Assembly: GCF_001941945.1 (NCBI RefSeq)
Contig: NZ_CP015584.1
Location: forward strand, 124,001 to 188,000
DNA: 64,000 nucleotides
Origin: Roseomonas gilardii
Lineage (GTDB): Bacteria > Pseudomonadota > Alphaproteobacteria > Acetobacterales > Acetobacteraceae
Direction: 5' to 3'
In this document: piece after piece, positions 58,027 to 64,000 of the stretch
Numbering within the stretch: position 1 is the stretch's first letter
Layout of the letters: every line of letters starts with the position of its first letter
Position numbers and translations under genes: made by a program
Notes under the pieces: model-generated
Databases searched by the model: none
Told to the model about the DNA's origin: nothing
Seen by the model: only the letters and a program-made list of their open reading frames with translations

Positions 58027-61000
58027 ATGACGCTCCGCCTCCCCTTCCGGTCTTCCCTCCTGGCCCTGGCGGTGCTGGGCAGCCTGACGGCCGGCGGCCT
58101 TCCGGCCGGGGCGCAGACCTTGCCGGAACTGCCGGGGGTGCAGAGCGACGCGGCGGGCTATGCGCGCGATCTGGCGCGGCGTTTCCCGGCCGGAGCCACG
58201 GTGCAGCAGCGTGCCCAGGCGGAAGCACAGGCCCGGCAGGCGGAGGCGCGGGGGGACTGGAACGCGGCGGCCGCCGCCTGGGAACAGCGGCTCGGCATGC
58301 CGGAGGCGAAGCCGGAGCAGTGGCTGGCCCTGGCGCGGGCGCAGCTCCTCCGCAATCCGCCGCAGCCCGCGCGGGCGTTGCAGGCCGCCTGGCAGAACTT
58401 CAACGGCGTCGCCGCCGGGGCGCCGGAAATCCCGGCCCTCCAGGTGATGGCACAGGCGCTGCAACGGCTGGACCGCTGGGCCCCCGCCATCGCGGTGCTG
58501 GAAGCGGTGGTGGAGCGCGCGCCCGACGACGCGGCGGCGATGCAGGTGCTGGAGGCGGCGCGGCAGCAGGCCGGGCTGCTGCTGCGCCGGGTCCGCACCG
58601 AGCCGGAGGCCGAGCCCACGCGGGCCTGCCTGGGCTTCACTGGGCGGCTCTCCCCGGCACCGGACTGGCAGCCGGGCGACTGGGTGAAAGCCGAGCCGCC
58701 CCTGCCGGATCTCGCCGTGACGCGGGAGGGGCAGGAGCTCTGCATCGCCGGCCTGCCCTGGGGCGCCACGACGCGGCTCGTGCTGCGCGCCGGGCTTCCC
58801 GGAGCGGGCGGCGCCAATCTGCGCGCCGACACGCCGGTGGCGGTGGCCATGCCCGACCGCGCCCCACGCATCGGCTTCGACGCCACGCGCTTCATCCTGC
58901 CGCGCGGGCAAGTGGCGCGGGTCGGGCTGAGCACGGTGAACATCCGGCAACTGCGCCTGCGGCTGGTGCGGATCACCGAGCGCAACCTGCAACCCTTCAG
59001 CCAGGATTTCAGCCCCACGGAGGCAATCGAATCCTATGCCGCGGACGGGGTGACGGAACGCTGGGGCCGCACGGTCTGGGAGGGCAAGGCGGCGGTGCCG
59101 GGTTTCCGCGAGAACCTGCCGGCGCGCTTTGCCCTGCCGCTGCCGGAGGAGGTCCGCAAGGCCGGGCCGGGGCGCTATGTCCTGCTCGCCGCCGAGGATA
59201 CGGGCGGGCCGGCCGACAGCGCGTCGAGCCGCGAGACGGCCACGGGGTTGCAGATCGTCAGCACCGATCTCGGCCTGACTGCCTGGCGCGGCACGGGCGG
59301 GCTGGCGGCGCAGCTCCGGGGCCTGGGCGACGCGAAGCCGCGCGCCGGGGCGAAGGTGGCTCTGGTGGCGCGCAACAACGACATCCTGGCCGAGGCGGAA
59401 AGCGACGCGGACGGGGTGGTGCGCTTCGACGCACCGCTGCTGCGGGGCGAGGGACCGGTGGCGCCCGTGGCGCTGCACGCCGCGCTGGGCGACGACCTCG
59501 TGGCGCTGCAACTGGATGCGGCGGCCTTCGACCTGTCCGACCGGGGGGCAGAGGGGCTGGCGCAGCCGGGGCCGCTGGATGCCTTCCTTTGGCTGGAACG
59601 CGGCATCTACCGGCCGGGCGAGACGGTGAACGTCACCGCGCTGCTGCGCGACGCCGCCGGGCGGCCGCGCGACCTGCCGCTGCGCCTGCGGCTGGTCCGC
59701 CCCAACGGGCAGGTGGCGGCGGAGGCGGTGCCGGAGCGCGGGCCGGATGCGGCGATCGCCTGGCCGGTGGCGCTGGGCGGCGGCGCGGCCGCCGGGGTCT
59801 GGCGGGTGGAGGCCCGGATTGAGCCCGGCCAGCCGCCGGTCGGCGTGGCGGAGTTCCGGGTCGATGCCTTCGTGCCGGAACGGCTGGCGGTGACGCTCGG
59901 CCCGGCGCCGGGCCCGCTGGTGCCCGGCACGCCGCTGGCCGTGCCGGTGGAGGCGCGCTTCCTCTACGGCGCCCCGGCCGCGGGGCTGGAGGGACAGGTG
60001 GAAGGCACGCTCGGCGTCGATCCCGCCCCCTTCGCGCCCGATGCGGCGGACGGCACACGGCGGCGCAGCCCCTGGGAGGGCTGGCGCTTCGGCCTGTCGG
60101 AGGAACCGCTGGAGGGCGGCGTGATCCCCGGCGCCGAACTGGTCACGGACGATCAGGGGCGCGGGGTGGCGTGGATCGACCTGCCCTCGGTGCCGGATGC
60201 CAGCCGCCCGCTGCGCGCCGCGCTGGTGCTGGCGCTGAGCGATCCGAACGGGCGCCCGAACCGCGCCACGCTCGACCTGCCGGTGCGGGGCGCGAACCCC
60301 TTCCTGGCAATCCGGCCGGGTTTCGCGAATGGCAGCGTCGATGCCAATGCCGAGGCCGCGTTCGACATCGCCCTGGTTTCGCCCGAGGGCGCGGCGCTGG
60401 CCGGTCCGGTGCAGGTGCGGCTGCTGCGCGAGCGGCCGGACTGGCGCATCGTCACGCGCGGCGGGGTGGCGCGCTACCAGACCGTCTGGCGCGACGAGGT
60501 GGTGGACACCGCCACGCTCGCGACGGCGCCGGACAGACCGGCGCGCTTCGCCCGCAGCCTGCCCTTCGGGCGCTACCGGATCGAGGCGGTACAGCCCGGC
60601 GGGCTGGCCATCGCCGCGCTGCGCTTCCGCTCCGGCTGGGTCGGCTCCGACAGCGCCGAGGTGCCGGACAAGGTGGATGTTTCCGCCGACCGCCCGGCCT
60701 ATGCCGCCGGCGACCGGGCGCGCATCCGCGTCAGCCCGCCCTTCGCCGGGCGGGTCAGCGTGGCGGTGCTGACCGACCGGCTGGTCTCCGTGCGCGAGGC
60801 CGAGATCCCCGAGGGCGGCGCGGAGCTGGAGGTGCCGGTGGAGGCGGGCTGGGGCGCCGGAGCCTATGTCGCGGTCACCGTCTTCCGCCCCGGCGAGGCC
60901 GCCGAGGGGCAGCCGCGCCGTGCCCTGGGGCTCGCCTGGGTGGCGCTGGACCCGGCGCCGCGCAGGCTCGACGTGGCGATCGGGGCACCGGACCTGCTGC

Positions 61001-63237
61001 GGCCGCGCCAGCGCGTGGAGATCCCGGTCAGCATCGGGCCAGCCCAGGGGGGCAACGCGGCGGGGCCGGTGCATCTGACGCTCGCGGCGGTGGATGAGGG
61101 CGTGCTGCGGCTGACGGATTTCCGAACGCCCGATCCGGTCGCGCATTTCCTGGGCCGGCGGCGGCTGGGCACGGATATCCGCGACGACTACGGCCGGCTG
61201 ATCCCGGTGCCGGAGGGCGAGGCGGCGGCGCTGCGCCAGGGCGGCGACGCGGATTCCGGCAACGCGGTGCAGCCGCCGCAGCGCGTCGTCTCGCTCTTCT
61301 CCGGCATCGTCGCGGCGGGGCCGGACGGGGTGGCGCGCGTGCCGCTGGACCTGCCGGATTTCGCCGGGGAACTCCGGCTGATGGCGGTAGCGTGGTCGGG
61401 CGAGCGGATCGGCAGCGCGGGGCGCGACGTGACGGTGCGCGACCCGGTGGTGGCGGAGGCGCTGCTGCCGCGCTTCCTGGCGCCGGGCGACACGGCGCGG
61501 ATGCCGGTGCTGCTGCACAATCTGGAACTGCCGGCGGGCGAGGTGGCGGCGGAGATCCGTCTGGAAGGACCGCTGGCGCTGGACGGGCTCGCGCGCCTCG
61601 CCGCCACTCTCGCAACCGGCGCCCGCGCCCAGCCCTTCGCCACGCTGCGCGCCACCGGGGCTGGGGAAGGCGTGGTGCATCTCGCCATCACCGGGCCCGG
61701 CGGCTTCCGCGCCGAGCGGGAAAGCCGGATCGCCATCCGCTCCTCCCGCCCGCGGCTGGAGGAGGTCGCGGTGTCCGACCTCGCGCCCGGCGGCGAGGTG
61801 CGGATCGCGCCGGACCTGTCGCGCTTCGTGGCCGGCACGGCGCGGGTGGAGGCGAGCTGGGGGCAGCCGGTGCGCTACGACCCGCTGGCCCTGGCGCGGC
61901 GGGCGCTGGACTTCCCGCTCTTCTGCGCCGAGCAGTCGGCGACGCGGGTACTGGCGCTCGCCACCGCGCCGGGGCTGTTCCCTGCGGCGGCGGAGCGCGA
62001 GGCGCGGCTGGCGGGAGCCATCGCCGCGCTGCTGGACAAGCAGCGCTGGGACGGCGCCTTCTCGCTCTGGGGCGCGAATGGCGAGGCCGATCCCTGGATT
62101 TCCGCCTATGCCACGGAGGCGCTGCTGCGCGCCCGCGACTCAGGCGCCACCGTGCCGCAGGCGGCGCTGGATTCCGCCCTGGCGGGCCTCGCCCGCGATG
62201 CCGAGGATGTCGCGCCGGACAAGCCGGAGGAATTCGCCGACCAGGCCTATCGCCTGCATGTGCTGGCGCTGGCCGGGCGGCCCCTGCCCGGAGCGACGCG
62301 GCGCCTGTCGGAGCAGCTCGCCCGCCTGCCCACGCCGATCGCCCGCGCGCAGCTCGGCGCCGCCCTGGCGCGGATCGGGCAGCAGGGGCGGGCCGAGGCT
62401 GCCTTCGCCGCCGCCCTGGCGGACCCGGCGCGCAAGCCCTGGTTCCACGACTACGGCACCGCCACGCGCGACGTGCTGGCGGTGACGCTGCTGCTGCGGG
62501 AGAGCGGACTGTTGCCGGCGCAGCTTCAGGCCAGCCTCGCCCGCCTGCCCGGGGCGCGGGAACTGTCGCCCGACACGAGCTCGACCCAGGAACAGGCCTG
62601 GGCGGTGCTGCTCGCCGCGGCACTGGGCCGGGACGGCACGCCAGCGCGCATCGTGCTGGACGGGAAGGCCCTGCCCCCCGCCCCGGTGGTCAGCCTCGCG
62701 CTGGCGCCGGGCGCCGCCACGGCGCGCAATGCCGGCGACCGGGCGGTGATCCAGTCCGTCGCCACCCGTGGCCTGCCCTCCCAGCCCCTCGCCGCCGCGC
62801 GGTCCGGGATGCGGATCAGCCGCCGCTTCCTGGCGCCCGATGGCAGCGACCTGAACCTCGACACGCTGCGGCAGAACCAGAGCCTGATCCTGCTCATCGA
62901 GGCACGGGCCGAGACGGGAGAGAGCCACCGCGCGCTGATCCAGCAGGGCCTGCCCGCCGGCTGGGAGATCGACCGCCGCCTGCCGGCCGGGACCGTGGCC
63001 GCCATGCCCTTCCTCGGCGAGCTGAGCGAGCCGGCCAGCGTCGCGGCGCTGGACGACCGCTTCGCCGTGGTGGCAGATCTCTCGCCCCAGGACGCCGTCG
63101 CCCGCTTCGCCGTGGTGCTGCGGGCGGTGACGCCGGGGAGCTTCGAGCTGCCCGGCGCGCAGGTGGAGGACATGTACCGCCCCGCCGTCTTCGCCCGGCA
63201 GAACAGCGGGCGGATCAGCGTGCTGCCACCCGAGTGA
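58027..63237 (+). CDS. Alpha-2-macroglobulin-like protease inhibitor (YfhM type)
   Basis: A 1736-residue periplasmic protein with the macroglobulin domain series. The signal peptide (LLALAVLGSLTAGGLPAGAQ) has no lipobox cysteine, so unlike E. coli YfhM it is probably not lipidated. The reactive thioester is present as CAEQ with Cys1300, followed by the helical thioester domain (GAFSLWGANGEADPWISAYA). MG-like beta domains fill the first 1200 residues (GIYRPGETVNVTALLRD, VDISADRPAYAAGD-type repeats). It traps proteases entering through a damaged outer membrane. It precedes the PBP1C gene, the conserved yfhM-pbpC pairing. Confidence 0.9.
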   Translation: MTLRLPFRSSLLALAVLGSLTAGGLPAGAQTLPELPGVQSDAAGYARDLARRFPAGATVQQRAQAEAQARQAEARGDWNAAAAAWEQRLGMPEAKPEQWLALARAQLLRNPPQPARALQAAWQNFNGVAAGAPEIPALQVMAQALQRLDRWAPAIAVLEAVVERAPDDAAAMQVLEAARQQAGLLLRRVRTEPEAEPTRACLGFTGRLSPAPDWQPGDWVKAEPPLPDLAVTREGQELCIAGLPWGATTRLVLRAGLPGAGGANLRADTPVAVAMPDRAPRIGFDATRFILPRGQVARVGLSTVNIRQLRLRLVRITERNLQPFSQDFSPTEAIESYAADGVTERWGRTVWEGKAAVPGFRENLPARFALPLPEEVRKAGPGRYVLLAAEDTGGPADSASSRETATGLQIVSTDLGLTAWRGTGGLAAQLRGLGDAKPRAGAKVALVARNNDILAEAESDADGVVRFDAPLLRGEGPVAPVALHAALGDDLVALQLDAAAFDLSDRGAEGLAQPGPLDAFLWLERGIYRPGETVNVTALLRDAAGRPRDLPLRLRLVRPNGQVAAEAVPERGPDAAIAWPVALGGGAAAGVWRVEARIEPGQPPVGVAEFRVDAFVPERLAVTLGPAPGPLVPGTPLAVPVEARFLYGAPAAGLEGQVEGTLGVDPAPFAPDAADGTRRRSPWEGWRFGLSEEPLEGGVIPGAELVTDDQGRGVAWIDLPSVPDASRPLRAALVLALSDPNGRPNRATLDLPVRGANPFLAIRPGFANGSVDANAEAAFDIALVSPEGAALAGPVQVRLLRERPDWRIVTRGGVARYQTVWRDEVVDTATLATAPDRPARFARSLPFGRYRIEAVQPGGLAIAALRFRSGWVGSDSAEVPDKVDVSADRPAYAAGDRARIRVSPPFAGRVSVAVLTDRLVSVREAEIPEGGAELEVPVEAGWGAGAYVAVTVFRPGEAAEGQPRRALGLAWVALDPAPRRLDVAIGAPDLLRPRQRVEIPVSIGPAQGGNAAGPVHLTLAAVDEGVLRLTDFRTPDPVAHFLGRRRLGTDIRDDYGRLIPVPEGEAAALRQGGDADSGNAVQPPQRVVSLFSGIVAAGPDGVARVPLDLPDFAGELRLMAVAWSGERIGSAGRDVTVRDPVVAEALLPRFLAPGDTARMPVLLHNLELPAGEVAAEIRLEGPLALDGLARLAATLATGARAQPFATLRATGAGEGVVHLAITGPGGFRAERESRIAIRSSRPRLEEVAVSDLAPGGEVRIAPDLSRFVAGTARVEASWGQPVRYDPLALARRALDFPLFCAEQSATRVLALATAPGLFPAAAEREARLAGAIAALLDKQRWDGAFSLWGANGEADPWISAYATEALLRARDSGATVPQAALDSALAGLARDAEDVAPDKPEEFADQAYRLHVLALAGRPLPGATRRLSEQLARLPTPIARAQLGAALARIGQQGRAEAAFAAALADPARKPWFHDYGTATRDVLAVTLLLRESGLLPAQLQASLARLPGARELSPDTSSTQEQAWAVLLAAALGRDGTPARIVLDGKALPPAPVVSLALAPGAATARNAGDRAVIQSVATRGLPSQPLAAARSGMRISRRFLAPDGSDLNLDTLRQNQSLILLIEARAETGESHRALIQQGLPAGWEIDRRLPAGTVAAMPFLGELSEPASVAALDDRFAVVADLSPQDAVARFAVVLRAVTPGSFELPGAQVEDMYRPAVFARQNSGRISVLPPE

Positions 63238-63281
63238 GCGGGCCGGGCGGTGCTTGCCCGGGCGGGCCGGGGCCTTCCGCC

Positions 63282-64000
63282 GTGAAGGCCCTCCGCGCCG
63301 CCGTCCTGGCCCTGGCCGGCCTGTTGGCGCTCGCGCTGGTGCTGGACCGGCTTTTCCCGCCCGACCTGTCGCGGCTGGAGGCGGCGTCGCCGGTGGTGAC
63401 GGACCGGGCGGGACGGTTGCTCTCTGTCCTGCCGGCGCCGGGCGGGTTCTGGCGGCTGCCGGCCGGGGAGGAGGAGGTGCCGCCGCATCTGGTGGCCATG
63501 CTGGTGGCAGCCGAGGATGCGCGCTTCCGCTGGCATCCGGGGGTGGACCCGCTGGCCCTGGCGCGGGCCGCGGTGCAATGGACGCGGGCGGGGCGCGTGG
63601 TGTCGGGCGGCTCGACCCTGTCGATGCAGGCGGCGCGTCTGCTGGAGCCACGTCCGCGCGGGCTGCGCGCCAAGCTGATCGAGATGGCCCGCGCGGTGCA
63701 GCTGGAGGCGCGATACGGCAAGGCGGGGGTGCTGCGGATCTGGCTGACCCTGGCGCCGATGGGCGGCAATCTGGAGGGGGTGCGGGCCGGGGCGCTGGCC
63801 TGGTTCGGGCGGGATGCGCGGCTGCTCGCCCCGGCGGAGGCCGCGCTGCTGGTGGCGATCCCGCGCCGGCCGGAGGCGCTGCGGCCAGACCGGCATCCGG
63901 AGGCGGCGCGGCTGGCGCGGGAGCGGCTGATGCTGGTGCGTGCCGCCGGGGCGGAGGGAACCGGGCCGGAGGACCGGGCGGGGCTGGCGCTGGCGGTGCC
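63282..64000 (+). CDS. pbpC: Penicillin-binding protein 1C, N-terminal part (runs off the window)
   Basis: The first 239 or so residues of a bifunctional PBP. One membrane segment (RAAVLALAGLLALALVLD) anchors it; the family 51 glycosyltransferase motifs follow: MLVAAEDARFRWHPGVDP with catalytic Glu78, and GGSTLSMQAARLLEP near 110, plus the third motif in WLTLAPMGGNLEGVRAG. PBP1C polymerises glycan in repair of peptidoglycan. GTG at 63282 starts close to the membrane helix; GTG at 63234 overlaps the macroglobulin stop (GTGA) and is the alternative, adding 16 Gly/Pro residues. The transpeptidase domain lies beyond the window. Confidence 0.85.
   Translation, partial: MKALRAAVLALAGLLALALVLDRLFPPDLSRLEAASPVVTDRAGRLLSVLPAPGGFWRLPAGEEEVPPHLVAMLVAAEDARFRWHPGVDPLALARAAVQWTRAGRVVSGGSTLSMQAARLLEPRPRGLRAKLIEMARAVQLEARYGKAGVLRIWLTLAPMGGNLEGVRAGALAWFGRDARLLAPAEAALLVAIPRRPEALRPDRHPEAARLARERLMLVRAAGAEGTGPEDRAGLALAV

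Noticed and set aside
57823-61680. A minus-strand open frame of nearly 1290 codons
   Set aside because: It lies antisense to the macroglobulin gene, has an Arg/Pro/Gly-rich composition and no domain; long antisense frames are expected at this GC content.

Overview
The DNA is very GC-rich, almost fully coding, with short or overlapping gene junctions and many GTG/TTG starts. The gene content (a sphingolipid locus, several sugar ABC transporters, a hydantoinase/oxoprolinase pair, a PPC-domain pair, a TonB siderophore receptor) points to an alphaproteobacterium, most likely Acetobacteraceae (Roseomonas-like). That placement is inference: there is no rRNA, tRNA, CRISPR, insertion sequence or phage gene in the window to settle it.

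Layout. (1) 89-7195: a thiolase, an acyl-CoA ligase and two PPC/DUF296 proteins in one operon, then a secreted alpha/beta hydrolase on the other strand and a ThDP-dependent acetolactate-synthase-like enzyme. (2) 7520-15905: a divergent sugar locus. A GntR regulator and a DapA-family aldolase face an operon with a Tat-exported sugar-binding protein, two permeases, an aldo/keto reductase, a lactonase-type amidohydrolase, a FucU-type mutarotase and a MalK-type ATPase. Together these make uptake plus most of a non-phosphorylating L-fucose-type oxidation route; the sugar-acid dehydratase is not here. (3) 15943-18603: a TonB-dependent siderophore receptor with a Fur-box-like promoter, and beside it a decayed siderophore-binding protein gene. 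(4) 18804-40538: about 22 kb that I read as one extended sphingolipid locus. It has a ceramide core (fatty acyl-AMP ligase, ACP, serine palmitoyltransferase, NAD(P)-dependent reductase, GNAT-type ceramide synthase, fatty acid hydroxylase), a headgroup module (LCB5/DAG-kinase-like lipid kinase, a Tam41-like cytidylyltransferase candidate, a CDP-alcohol phosphatidyltransferase), two small nucleotidyltransferases at its ends, several glycosyltransferase-like proteins, a Wzx-like flippase and an LptF/LptG-like permease pair. (5) 40694-44595: a second DapA-family protein, a lipoate ligase, an LpxH-like phosphoesterase and a PmtA-like methyltransferase. (6) 44714-49770: a Ugp-like ABC importer with a phosphoesterase, ended by a 17-bp hairpin. 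(7) 49823-57712: a peptide-type binding protein with a frameshifted signal peptide, a LysR regulator, an FAD oxidase and a HyuA/HyuB pair. (8) 58027-64000: an alpha-2-macroglobulin-like protein and the 5' part of a penicillin-binding protein 1C.

The most interesting region is the sphingolipid locus. Its ceramide-making core matches the gene set known from Caulobacter, but here it sits with a kinase/cytidylyltransferase/CDP-alcohol-transferase trio (possibly a CDP-activated ceramide route), glycosylation genes and a dedicated-looking LptFG pair. This suggests that one locus makes, decorates and exports a complex sphingolipid. All functions are read from motifs and gene order; no database search was run.
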